Assembly (NCBI GenBank): GCA_021323835.1
Contig: JAJPKI010000146.1
Location: forward strand, 1-13,648
Source: Verrucomicrobiota bacterium
GTDB taxonomy: Bacteria; Verrucomicrobiota; Verrucomicrobiia; Limisphaerales; UBA11358
Length of the DNA stretch: 13,648 nucleotides
Direction of reading: 5' to 3'
Both the position numbers and the translations under genes were made by a program. Shown here in pieces: positions 1-7,833 of this stretch (within the stretch, counting starts at the first letter, position 1; each line of letters starts with the position of its first letter). The notes beneath the pieces were generated by a model, which was not told the DNA's origin, ran no database searches, and saw nothing but the letters and a program-made list of their open reading frames with translations.

Positions 1-24
1 AGTTATTTCCGCGCGGGTGATTGA

Positions 25-51
25 ACAGGTTGGTCCGCGGCCTGTCTTTTT
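25..51 (+). terminator. Intrinsic terminator-like hairpin
   Basis: An 8-bp stem pairs 25-32 (ACAGGTTG) with 38-45 (CGGCCTGT), including two G-U pairs. It closes a 5-nt loop and is followed by C and five T (47-51). This is the layout of a rho-independent terminator. It probably ends a gene lying mostly outside the window; stop codons at 18-20 and 22-24 in two frames could be that gene's end, but too little is visible to choose. The T-run ends only 17 nt before the ATG at 69, so the hairpin also sits in the leader of the next small ORF. Confidence 0.6.
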
Positions 52-68
52 ATTAAAATGGAGGAATT

Positions 69-278
69 ATGAAGTTTGAATACAAAGTCTCGTCAGTCGA
101 AATCAGCGATGCGCCAAAATCAATGGCTGATCAGGAACATTTTCTCAATAAGCTTGGCGAGTAGGATTGGGAATTGATTTCTATTTTTTCCATCGGCGGA
201 AAAAAGAATCGCGGCGTAGCTTATTTCAAACGCCCGCAAAAAAAATATTTTCCCGATGAAATAAAAAAACTTCCCTGA
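69..278 (+). pseudogene. DUF4177-like small protein, interrupted by an in-frame TAG
   Basis: The reading frame starts at ATG 69 after a strong Shine-Dalgarno (GGAGG, 60-64, 4-nt spacer). It reads MKFEYKV, then HFLNKLGE, then meets TAG at 162-164 (codon 32). In the same frame it continues DWELISIFSIGG and GVAYFKRP and stops at TGA 276-278, 69 codons in total. The pattern of a YKV strand, an 'LN.LG..GWELV' core and a closing 'YFKR' strand is typical of the DUF4177 fold, a small domain of about 50-70 residues with no defined function. The stop falls where the family usually has a charged residue or Gly between 'LG' and 'WEL', so a single GAG-to-TAG or similar change would explain it. A 31-residue truncated peptide would lack half the fold. 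Its 3' end is 4 nt from the end of the convergent helicase gene. Sequencing error is an alternative. Confidence 0.6.
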
Positions 279-282
279 AGAA

Positions 283-2307
283 TTAATAACCAGCCCGTAA
301 ATTCCATTCATTTAGCAGTGCTTTGGGAATTTCCGAGAGGAATCGCGACGGACTTTGCATTTCTTGGCTCTCGCCGGGACCGAAATTTGAATATAAATAT
401 TTACCCGTTGCGCGGATCAGCGGGTAACAGAGGTAAAGCTCGTTGCGCGCGCGCGTAATCGCCACGTAAAATAATCTTCGTTCTTCTTCCAGACCTTCAT
501 CGTCGTCCATAGAGCGCGCCGACGGAAATAATCCATCGCAAAGCATAATCACGAACACTGCGTTAAATTCCAAACCTTTCGCCTGATGAATCGTGGAAAG
601 ACGAATCCGCTCGTCATCGCCTTTGGGATTGTCGTTTTCGGCTTCGACATTTGTCAGCAATGCCAATTGCGTGAGGAAATCTTCCGTCGTCGGAAATTGA
701 TAGGCAAAAATCGCGAGCTGTTCCAAATCTTCGAGACGCGTTCGCGCGTTCGCAAAATTTTCTTTGAGGTAATCGTCGTAACCGGCATCAATCACGATGC
801 GCAACATTTTCGCGGGCGCTTTCTCTTCTTCCAATTGCGCGGCGGTGGCGACGAATTGCGCCCATGCAACGGCGGCTTTCTTGCCGACAAATGGCGCGCA
901 TGATTCCAAAGCGGTCGCAATCGGATTTTTAATTTGCTTCAACGTCTGCGTTTCGGCGGAAAAAATTTTCCAAAGTTTGTCCGCGCCTTTGCCGCCGATG
1001 CCCGGATGCAATTGCGCGACGCGTTTGAATGCAATTTCGTCGCGCGGATTTGTGACCAGTTTCAGATACGCCGTCGCATCTTTGATATGAGCCTGCTCGA
1101 AGAAGCGAATGCCGCTCGTGATGGAGAAGGGGATTTGCCGCTTTGTGAGCTCGAGTTGTAATTCGAGCGCGTGAAAATGTGAGCGATAGAGAACCGCGAT
1201 CTGGTTCATGCTCGTGCCTTCTTCGTGCAATTCCAGCACGCGCTGCGCAATGAAAGCCGATTGCTGCGCGGCGTCCATGCACGCGATAAGCGCGGGCTTG
1301 AGGCCGGATTTGCGGGATGGCGTGAGCGTTTTGGGAAATTGATTGCGATTGGCGGCAATTGCCGCGTTCGCAACTTGCAGAATCTCGGGCGTGCTGCGGT
1401 AATTCGTCTCGATTTTGAAAACATTCGCGCCGGGATAACGTTTTGGGAAATCGAGAATGTTCAGAAAGTTCGCGCCGCGCCACGCGTAAATGCTCTGCGC
1501 GTCGTCGCCCACGACGGTGACGTTCTTCGTGCGGGCGGCGAGGAGGTCAATCAAATCGCCCTGCAATTTGTTCGTGTCTTGATATTCGTCCACGAGGATG
1601 AATTGGAAGCGGCGCTGATACATTTCACGCGCGTCGGCGTTCTCCTGAAGCAATTTCAGCCACAGCGCGAGCAAATCATCGAAGTCCATGGCGTTCGTCG
1701 CCAGTTTGCGTTTTTTGTAACGTTGCGAAACGTCGGCGATTTTATCGGCGAATTGGTCGAAGTAACTGAATTGCGTTTCCAAAATTTCCTTTTCGAATTT
1801 ATGCGTGTTGACCGCGAGCGAAAAAATTTCGTTAAGGACTTCCGGTTTCGGAAAATGGGTTCCCTTCGTCTCAATTCCGGCGTCGGCGACGCAGGCTTTG
1901 ATTAAATCCTTGGAATCGTCACGGTCGAGAATTGTGAAATCTCTCCGATATCCGAGCGCGTCGGCGTGCGTGCGCAAAATCCGCGCGCCGATGGAATGAA
2001 AGGTGCCGCCCCAAAGTTCGCGAAGTTCGCGTCCGATGAGATCGGAGACACGCCGCATCATTTCGCCGGCGGCTTTGTTCGTGAACGTGAGCAGCAAAAT
2101 TCTTTCCGGCGGAATTCCTTGTTCCAAAAGATAAGCGACGCGATACGTCAGCGTGCGCGTCTTGCCCGAACCGGCTCCGGCGATGACGAGGGCGGGACCG
2201 GGCGGCGCGGTGACGGCGGCGAGTTGTTGTGGATTGAGTTCGCGCGCATAATCAATCTGCAAATGGATTGCGGAATGATATGGCTGCAAAACGTAATCGC
2301 GCGACAC
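283..2307 (-). CDS. ATP-dependent DNA helicase, UvrD/PcrA/Rep family (SF1A)
   Basis: This is a 674-residue superfamily 1A 3'-5' DNA helicase. It unwinds DNA with ATP in nucleotide-excision and mismatch repair or replication restart. All core motifs are visible: Q-motif region LNPQQLAAV (24-32), Walker A GAGSGKT (44-50), motif Ia LTFTNKAA (73-80), Walker B DEYQDT (240-245), motif III GDDAQSIYAWRGA (267-279), motif IV NYRS (302-305), motif V TIHQAKGLEF (572-581) and motif VI VAITRAR (615-621). It ends with PSRFL (653-657), as many PcrA-type enzymes do. The length is slightly below the 720 or so of E. coli UvrD, and I see no long PcrA-like C-terminal tail, so I do not separate UvrD, PcrA and Rep. 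The start used is GTG at 2305-2307; it has no clear Shine-Dalgarno and no later Met before the conserved region. The sigma factor gene lies 43 nt upstream on the same strand, so cotranscription is possible. Confidence 0.95.
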   Translation of the reverse strand: MSRDYVLQPYHSAIHLQIDYARELNPQQLAAVTAPPGPALVIAGAGSGKTRTLTYRVAYLLEQGIPPERILLLTFTNKAAGEMMRRVSDLIGRELRELWGGTFHSIGARILRTHADALGYRRDFTILDRDDSKDLIKACVADAGIETKGTHFPKPEVLNEIFSLAVNTHKFEKEILETQFSYFDQFADKIADVSQRYKKRKLATNAMDFDDLLALWLKLLQENADAREMYQRRFQFILVDEYQDTNKLQGDLIDLLAARTKNVTVVGDDAQSIYAWRGANFLNILDFPKRYPGANVFKIETNYRSTPEILQVANAAIAANRNQFPKTLTPSRKSGLKPALIACMDAAQQSAFIAQRVLELHEEGTSMNQIAVLYRSHFHALELQLELTKRQIPFSITSGIRFFEQAHIKDATAYLKLVTNPRDEIAFKRVAQLHPGIGGKGADKLWKIFSAETQTLKQIKNPIATALESCAPFVGKKAAVAWAQFVATAAQLEEEKAPAKMLRIVIDAGYDDYLKENFANARTRLEDLEQLAIFAYQFPTTEDFLTQLALLTNVEAENDNPKGDDERIRLSTIHQAKGLEFNAVFVIMLCDGLFPSARSMDDDEGLEEERRLFYVAITRARNELYLCYPLIRATGKYLYSNFGPGESQEMQSPSRFLSEIPKALLNEWNLRAGY

Positions 2308-2350
2308 AGCGCAAATTCAATCGGAAATTTGAAAAGGCAAAAGAAAAATT

Positions 2351-4216
2351 TTATTCAGCCGTCAATTTCGGCTGGACGTAAAATATCGTGTGAATGTTCG
2401 GAACGATGGCGAAAGTTATCGCCGTTGGCTGGCCCATTTGGCTGTAAACACCATTTTTCTGAACCATCCAATAACCTTGATGAAAGCCGTATTGCCACCA
2501 ACTGCCCGAACCCGAAGTGCCGATGTTTCCCGCGCGGTCACTAACGTTGACAAATTTCAGCGCAAGGTCGCTGCGATTGGTCGGCATATTGGCGTCAATC
2601 CCTTGTCCGTTCCATGAAATAGTCACCGGCACATCCATAATATTGGTAACCAGCGGCATATTTCCGGCGCGGCGCAATGGAACTGTGAAAATGTTTTCAG
2701 CTGGAAAATTTGATGCCATTTCAAAGTCCATTTCCAATTTCCAAACATATCGCGGGTCAATGCTGCGGTGCGATTGAAAATAGGAAACGTGATTCCCGCT
2801 TGCATCTGCAGCAGTGATGTAGACGGGCGACCAATTGGTTAATTGTATTCCGTTCGTCCAAACTTCAGTTGTGATAATGGTTTTATGATTCCAAATGTCG
2901 CGTTCATCGGCGGAATTGGTTCTCAAAGTGACATCGCGCAAAATAAAATCCATTCCATTGACGGAGTTGGTCGTCGGAACAGTGTCGGCTGTCCAATTAT
3001 AATTTGCAGCGTGCGACGGATTTGGAAATTTGAAGTCGGCTACGGTTTGCCACGAACCGTAAGGTTGATTTGTCAGCGCTTCTTCAATTCGCAGCCACAG
3101 ATAGCGCGAATTACGTGGCACAATCTCTGTTTGAAGGCTTCCATAATAATCGGCGCCAAATTTTTTAAATCCTTCGGGCGAAATTTCCTGCGCAAATTCA
3201 ATTCCTGAATCGCCGTGGAGCATGGCGCGAAGCGGACGATAAAAGGGTGGCTTCACAAATGGATTATTTGCAGCTTTTTTCCCGCTCAATTTGAATTCCA
3301 CAACCAATTCTTCGTGTCCCGGCCAATGCCAGTGATTCGTTTTGCCGTTGATAACAATGTCGTGCGTGTCGCCAAACGAAATGCTGGCGATGGATAACGT
3401 CGAGCCATCTTTCATCTGTTGCTGGTTTGGATTTCTTTCCAGCAAAATAATTGTGCTCGTCGTTGTGCCAATGATGGCCGCAGTCGCAATGGCCGCAACG
3501 ATTGCCGTCTTTGCTTTTGTCCAAGCCATAATTTTCAACGCTCCTTTCAAAGTTAAAGTTAATGTCGAAGTCGAATGCGCTAAACCTGCCGAAGTTGCGG
3601 ACGCAGCTAAGTTTGTTGGCGCGGTGTGCGATGCCAATGCAAACAACGGCGCGTTTGCTGATAATGTCGGAACAGCAAATCCACGACGTTGGAAAAATTT
3701 CGTCATTTGCTCCAGGCAACGGTCCACCCGTTTGCGCGCCGTGTCTTCGCCCACGCCGAGAATGGAACCGATTTCCGAAAACGTCCGGCCTTCCATGAAG
3801 TGCATGATAACTGCCACGCGGTCGGCATCGCGCAATTGCAATAACGCTTCATCCAACAACGGCACGAGTGGCGCCCAAACAGAACCACCTTCGGCACGCG
3901 CCTCTGTAATTGACACGGCGATTTGTTCGCGCTTTCGCCGCCGCAATTCCGACCGCAACCATTCACGCGATTTATTTAACGTCGTTTGATGCAGCCAGCC
4001 GGCAATTGTGGGATGCAAGCCGAGTTTGCCCGCGCTTTGCGCCAGTGCTACGAAAACGGTTTGCGTAATTTCTTCCGCCACGGCGCGGTCGCCGACTTGT
4101 CGCAACGCCGTAGCAAAGACCAGATTGATATGCTGACGCACCAGCGCGGCAAATGCCGTTTCCGATTTGCGGTCGGCAAATTCGCGCACCAACTCGTTGT
4201 CAGTTACATCGGGCAT
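2351..4216 (-). CDS. ECF-like sigma-70 factor fused to a membrane anchor and long C-terminal domain
   Basis: The protein is 621 residues, about three times a normal ECF sigma factor. Residues 5-90 form a sigma region 2 (FAALVRQHINLVFATALR, then AEEITQTVFVALA at 48-58). Residues 118-175 form sigma region 4, with a helix-turn-helix around RTFSEIGSILGVGEDTARKRV (144-164). A low-complexity Ala/Thr/Ser-rich linker (about 183-228) leads to one hydrophobic segment (about 237-258), then some 360 residues rich in Trp, Tyr, Asn and Thr. Tryptophan-rich beta-type sequence is notable in this tail (WSPVYITAADASGNHVS, 462-478). The layout suggests a cytoplasmic sigma part tethered to a domain outside the cytoplasm. 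That topology is inferred. Verrucomicrobiota are known to carry many sigma factors with such extensions; the tail's function is unknown to me. No separate anti-sigma gene is adjacent, so the tail may regulate the factor in cis. Start ATG 4214-4216 gives a complete region 2. Confidence 0.85.
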   Translation of the reverse strand: MPDVTDNELVREFADRKSETAFAALVRQHINLVFATALRQVGDRAVAEEITQTVFVALAQSAGKLGLHPTIAGWLHQTTLNKSREWLRSELRRRKREQIAVSITEARAEGGSVWAPLVPLLDEALLQLRDADRVAVIMHFMEGRTFSEIGSILGVGEDTARKRVDRCLEQMTKFFQRRGFAVPTLSANAPLFALASHTAPTNLAASATSAGLAHSTSTLTLTLKGALKIMAWTKAKTAIVAAIATAAIIGTTTSTIILLERNPNQQQMKDGSTLSIASISFGDTHDIVINGKTNHWHWPGHEELVVEFKLSGKKAANNPFVKPPFYRPLRAMLHGDSGIEFAQEISPEGFKKFGADYYGSLQTEIVPRNSRYLWLRIEEALTNQPYGSWQTVADFKFPNPSHAANYNWTADTVPTTNSVNGMDFILRDVTLRTNSADERDIWNHKTIITTEVWTNGIQLTNWSPVYITAADASGNHVSYFQSHRSIDPRYVWKLEMDFEMASNFPAENIFTVPLRRAGNMPLVTNIMDVPVTISWNGQGIDANMPTNRSDLALKFVNVSDRAGNIGTSGSGSWWQYGFHQGYWMVQKNGVYSQMGQPTAITFAIVPNIHTIFYVQPKLTAE

Positions 4217-4346
4217 TATTTTAAATTACGAATTACGAACGATAAATTGCGATTCTAATTTGCAATTCGAGATTCGTCCTTCGTTATCGAATAGTTGCCG
4301 CCCGAAGAAAAAAACGGAAAGAAATTATGATTTGGCCGCTTCAGTC
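4217..4346. other. Divergent AT-rich intergenic region with short repeats
   Basis: This gap separates the minus-strand sigma gene from the plus-strand protease remnant and must hold the sigma gene's promoter if it has its own. The sequence is AT-rich. It contains a tandem ATTACGA (4225-4231 and 4233-4238 region) and an inverted pair AATTGC (4245-4250) / GCAATT (4262-4267) around an 11-nt loop. I cannot pick a promoter with confidence. The 5' half of the protease gene is missing from here. Confidence 0.45.
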
Positions 4347-4742
4347 ATGACATTGGGATTTCCTGACATTGGGTTGCAGGGATTTTCACCCAAGCTAGCC
4401 AAAGGAGAAATCGCGTCGCTGTCCGGCGCGGCGGATGATGCGCGGTATTTTCAAATTAGTGTGCCAGTGCAGCCGGGAAATTCCGGCGGCGCATTGGTGG
4501 ATGAACGCGGCAATGTCATCGGCATCGTGTCGGCCAAGCTGGATGCGTCAGTGGCGCTGGCGGCAAGCGGAGCGTTGCCGGAGAATGTGAATTACGCGGT
4601 CAAAAGCAGTTTTCTTTTGAGCTTCCTCGAATCTGTGCCGGATGTTTCAGCCAAAATTAAATCGCCGAACACAGCGGATGAAAAGTTTTCGGACATAGTG
4701 AAATCGGCACAGGACGCGACGGTGTTGGTTTTGGTTTATTGA
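4347..4742 (+). pseudogene. C-terminal remnant of an S1C (HtrA/Deg-like) trypsin-type serine protease
   Basis: From ATG 4347 the frame encodes 131 residues starting MTLGFPDIGLQGFSP and containing YFQISVPVQPGNSGGALVDE, then NVIGIVSAKLDA and LPENVNYAVKS. This is the C-terminal half of a trypsin-like domain. GNSGG (residues 44-48) carries the nucleophile serine (codon 4482-4484), and the 'VNYAVKS' strand follows as in stress proteases of the Deg family. The N-terminal barrel carrying the catalytic His and Asp, and any signal peptide, are absent. The frame is open upstream to 4167, but that part lies largely antisense to the sigma gene or in the gap and does not look like protease, apart from a possible relic 'YDLAASV'. 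The tail after residue 95 (NTADEKFSDIVKSAQDATVLVLVY) resembles a linker to a lost second domain. It is read as a 5'-truncated pseudogene; a protein from this ORF could not have a complete catalytic triad. Confidence 0.7.
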
Positions 4743-4745
4743 ATT

Positions 4746-4810
4746 GCCACAAAAGAACACAAAGCGCGCAAAGAATTTTCATTTTGTGTTTCTCTGCGTT
4801 CTTTCGCGGC
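4746..4810. repeat. Imperfect inverted repeat downstream of the protease remnant
   Basis: The left arm from 4746 (GCCACAAAAGAACACAAAG) and the reverse complement of the right arm ending at 4810 (GCCGCGAAAGAACGCAGAG) match at 15 of 19 positions. Every mismatch is A against G. In a minus-strand transcript these four become G-U wobbles; in a plus-strand transcript they are A-C mismatches. Further partial matching continues toward the centre. No clean U-tract follows on the plus strand, so a simple terminator is unlikely. It resembles the 'CACAAAGAACACAAAG' intergenic repeats I recall from related environmental genomes. Confidence 0.5.
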
Positions 4811-4900
4811 CAAAATTTTTACGGTTAAATAAATTCCTTTGAGCCGTTCGCGCTTTCCGCAAAAATCAGAAATCTCGCAACAAATTCCATTCATTTTTCC

Positions 4901-4930
4901 GTGTTCACCGGTGTTCATCCGCGGCTAAAA
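4901..4930. repeat. Short direct repeat GTGTTCAYCS with a GCGGCTAAAA tail
   Basis: Two adjacent 10-bp units (4901-4910 and 4911-4920) share GTGTTCA and are followed by GCGGCTAAAA. The motif is similar to a 'CCGTGTTCATCCGTG...' dispersed intergenic sequence that I recall from several environmental bacteria; this link is from memory. It lies 66 nt before the topB start. I see no obvious promoter or terminator in the rest of 4811-4995. Confidence 0.4.
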
Positions 4931-4995
4931 AATTTCTTCGCCGAAAAAATAAGTTGCGCAAAGTCCCGTTTGCAGCGTAAAGATTCGCCCGACAA

Positions 4996-7833
4996 ATGGG
5001 CAAAGCACTCATCATCGCGGAAAAACCGTCGGTCGCCGGCGACATCGCCAAGGCGCTCGGCGGTTTTACGAAGGACAAGAGCGGCGAATTTTTCGAGAGC
5101 GAAAATTACGTCGTCTCGTCCGCCGTCGGCCATTTGCTCACCATCGCCGTGCCGGAACAATTTGAAGTCAAGCGCGGCAAATGGACGTTCGCCAATCTGC
5201 CGGTGATTCCGCCCCACTTCGATTTGCTGCCGATTGAAAAGAGCGAGGCGCGGCTGAAAGTGTTGCTCAAGCTCATCAAACGCAAGGACGTTGACCGCTT
5301 GATTAATGCCTGCGACGCCGGGCGCGAAGGGGAATTGATTTTCCGTTACATCGTTCAATACGCGAAAACGGACAAGCCGATTCAGCGGCTTTGGCTGCAA
5401 AGCATGACGGCGCCGGCGATTCGCGAAGGGTTTGAGGCGTTGCGCACGGACGAGCAAATGCTTCCGCTCGCGGACGCGGCGACGTGTCGCAGCGAAAGTG
5501 ATTGGCTCATCGGTATCAACGGCACGCGCGCGATGACGGCGTTCAATTCCAAGAGCGGCGGTTTTCATCTCACGACAGTTGGCCGCGTGCAAACGCCGAC
5601 GCTGGCGATTCTCGTCGAGCGCGAGGACAAGATTAAAAAATTTGTTTCGCGCGATTACTGGGAAATCCACGGAACGTTCGCGGCGCAAGCGGGCGAATAT
5701 CAAGGCCGCTGGTTCGATGAAAAGTTTGCGAAGAAGGATGGCGACGAGCAGGCGCGAGCCGAACGGATTTGGGAAATCGCGCGCGCGGAAGAAATCCAAA
5801 AGAAATGTCTCGGCAAAATCGGCATCGTCACGGAAGAAAGCAAGCCGACGACTTCGATGTCTCCGTTGCTTTACGATTTGACAAGTTTGCAACGCGAAGC
5901 GAACGGGCGATTTGGTTTCAGCGCGAAAAATACTTTGGGTTTGGCGCAGGCGCTTTATGAAAAGCACAAAGTGTTGACGTATCCGAGAACGGATGCGCGC
6001 GCGTTGCCGGAAGATTACATCGGCACGGTGAAGAAAACGTTGGAGATGTTCACCGGCCACGGCCCATCGCACGGCACGCAATTTGTCACGCGCTACACGA
6101 CGTTCGCCGAAACGATTTTGAAGAACGATTGGGTTCGCCCGAACAAGCGCATATTTAATAATGCAAAAATCTCGGACCACTTTGCAATTATTCCCACGCT
6201 CGTCGCGCCGAAAGGTTTGAGCGAGCCGGAACAAAAACTTTACGACCTCGTCACGAAACGGTTTTTCGCAATTTTTTATCCGGCGGCAGAATTTCTCGTG
6301 ACGACGCGAATCACGCGCGTTGAAAACGAGCCGTTCAAGAGCGAAGGCAAGGTGATGGTGAAGGCCGGTTGGATGGAAGTTTACGGCAAGGAAGCGCAGG
6401 CGGAAGATTCGACGCCGACGCTCGCGCCGGTGCAGCCGAACGAAAATGTCAAAACGACGAACGTCGAAGTGCAGGCGAACGTCACCAAGCCGCCGGCGCG
6501 ATATTCGGAAGCGACGTTGCTCGGCGCGATGGAAGGCGCGGGCAAATTGGTCGAGGACGAAGAATTACGCGAGGCAATGATTGAAAAAGGCCTCGGCACG
6601 CCCGCGACGCGCGCGACCATCATCGAAGGACTGATTTGGGAAAAATATGTCGTGCGCAATGGCCGCGAATTGCAGCCGACGGCGAAGGCATTTTCGCTGA
6701 TGGCGCTGCTGAACGGTTTGGGAATTCCGGAATTGACGTCGCCTGAATTGACCGGCGAATGGGAATTCAAACTGAACCAGATGGCGCGCGGCAAAATGAA
6801 GCGCGACGTTTTCATGAAAGAAATCGCCGACGCGACGCGCGAGATTGTAGGGAAGGCGAAAAAATTTGAGAGCGATACGATTCCCGGAGATTTTGGAACG
6901 TTGAAAACGCCGTGTCCGAAATGCGGCGGCGAGATTCACGAGAATTACAAAAAATTCCAGTGCCAGAAATGCGATTACGCGCTTTGGAAAATCGTCGCCG
7001 GTCGCCAACTGGAAATTTCCGAAGTCGAAGAGCTGATTGAAAAAGGACAGGTCGGTCCGCTGCAAGGTTTTCGCAGCAAGCAGGGATTTCCATTCGCCGC
7101 GATTATCAAAATGGGGCCGGGCCCCGAATTCAAACCGGAATTTGATTTCGGTAACGACAAAAAGGCCGACGGCGAAGATTCTGCGCCGATTGATTTCACG
7201 GGCAAGGAGCCGCTTGGCAAATGTCCGAAGTGCGGCGCGCGCGTTTTCGACGCGGGCATGAATTACATTTGCGAGAAGGCAACCGGCCCGGACAAAACCT
7301 GCACGTTCAAAACAGGCAAAATTATTTTGCAACAGGAAATGTCGCCGGAGCAGGTGAAGAAACTGCTCAACGAAGGCAAAACGGATTTGCTGAAAGGATT
7401 TGTTTCCAAGCGAACCAATCGGAAGTTCGAGGCGTTCCTGATTGTGAAAGATGGCGGCACGGCGTTTGAATTTGCACCGCGCGAGAAAAAAGGAAAAGGC
7501 GCGGCAAAGAAAAATTCCGAGCCGTTGCCGAAAATTGATTTCACCGGCAAAGAAGTCATCGGCAAATGTCCGAAGTGCGGCGGAAAAGTTTTTGACACCG
7601 AAGCCGGATACATTTGCGAAAATTCGCAGCGCGATGCCAAAGCCTGCAAATTCAAAATCGGTAAAGTAATTCTGGAACAGCCGATTGAACCGGCGCAGGC
7701 GAAGAAAATTCTCGCGGACAGCAAAAGTGATTTGCTCGACAAATTTATTTCCAAAGCTGGCAAGCCGTTTCCGGCGTATCTGGTGATGGACGAAAAAGGC
7801 AAAATCACTTTCGATTTTCCGCCGAGAGAATAA
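4996..7833 (+). CDS. topB: DNA topoisomerase III (type IA) with three C-terminal zinc-ribbon repeats
   Basis: This 945-residue type IA topoisomerase cuts one DNA strand through a 5'-phosphotyrosine and passes strands, acting in decatenation and recombination resolution. The TOPRIM domain starts at residue 3 (ALIIAEKPSVA, catalytic Glu9) and includes DAGREGE (107-113), where the second DxD acid is Gly, as in many TopB proteins. The active-site Tyr is 329 in LTYPRTD (327-333). Further core motifs are SESDWLIGINGTRAM (166-180), TVGRVQTPTL (194-203), SDHFAIIPT (393-401) and GLGTPATRA (532-540). After about 634 the protein carries three related tail units, each a Cys4 ribbon plus a Toprim_Crpt-like segment: C640/C643/C656/C659, C743/C746/C759/C769 and C858/C861/C874/C884. 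The last two open with IDFTGKE. E. coli TopB has about 653 residues, so the tail is long. Start ATG 4996 gives the exact family N terminus, without a clear Shine-Dalgarno. It ends in TAATG, overlapping the next ORF. Confidence 0.96.
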   Translation: MGKALIIAEKPSVAGDIAKALGGFTKDKSGEFFESENYVVSSAVGHLLTIAVPEQFEVKRGKWTFANLPVIPPHFDLLPIEKSEARLKVLLKLIKRKDVDRLINACDAGREGELIFRYIVQYAKTDKPIQRLWLQSMTAPAIREGFEALRTDEQMLPLADAATCRSESDWLIGINGTRAMTAFNSKSGGFHLTTVGRVQTPTLAILVEREDKIKKFVSRDYWEIHGTFAAQAGEYQGRWFDEKFAKKDGDEQARAERIWEIARAEEIQKKCLGKIGIVTEESKPTTSMSPLLYDLTSLQREANGRFGFSAKNTLGLAQALYEKHKVLTYPRTDARALPEDYIGTVKKTLEMFTGHGPSHGTQFVTRYTTFAETILKNDWVRPNKRIFNNAKISDHFAIIPTLVAPKGLSEPEQKLYDLVTKRFFAIFYPAAEFLVTTRITRVENEPFKSEGKVMVKAGWMEVYGKEAQAEDSTPTLAPVQPNENVKTTNVEVQANVTKPPARYSEATLLGAMEGAGKLVEDEELREAMIEKGLGTPATRATIIEGLIWEKYVVRNGRELQPTAKAFSLMALLNGLGIPELTSPELTGEWEFKLNQMARGKMKRDVFMKEIADATREIVGKAKKFESDTIPGDFGTLKTPCPKCGGEIHENYKKFQCQKCDYALWKIVAGRQLEISEVEELIEKGQVGPLQGFRSKQGFPFAAIIKMGPGPEFKPEFDFGNDKKADGEDSAPIDFTGKEPLGKCPKCGARVFDAGMNYICEKATGPDKTCTFKTGKIILQQEMSPEQVKKLLNEGKTDLLKGFVSKRTNRKFEAFLIVKDGGTAFEFAPREKKGKGAAKKNSEPLPKIDFTGKEVIGKCPKCGGKVFDTEAGYICENSQRDAKACKFKIGKVILEQPIEPAQAKKILADSKSDLLDKFISKAGKPFPAYLVMDEKGKITFDFPPRE

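Noticed and set aside
120..311. Minus-strand 63-codon ORF over the DUF4177-like region
   Set aside because: It overlaps the helicase end and is antisense to a frame with a strong ribosome site and family-like sequence. Its hydrophobic character comes from the reverse of Lys/Phe codons.
4915..6234. Long minus-strand open frame (439 codons) inside topB
   Set aside because: It is fully antisense to topB. Its translation is Arg/Ala/Phe-rich with no domain pattern, as expected from the complement of a biased coding sequence.
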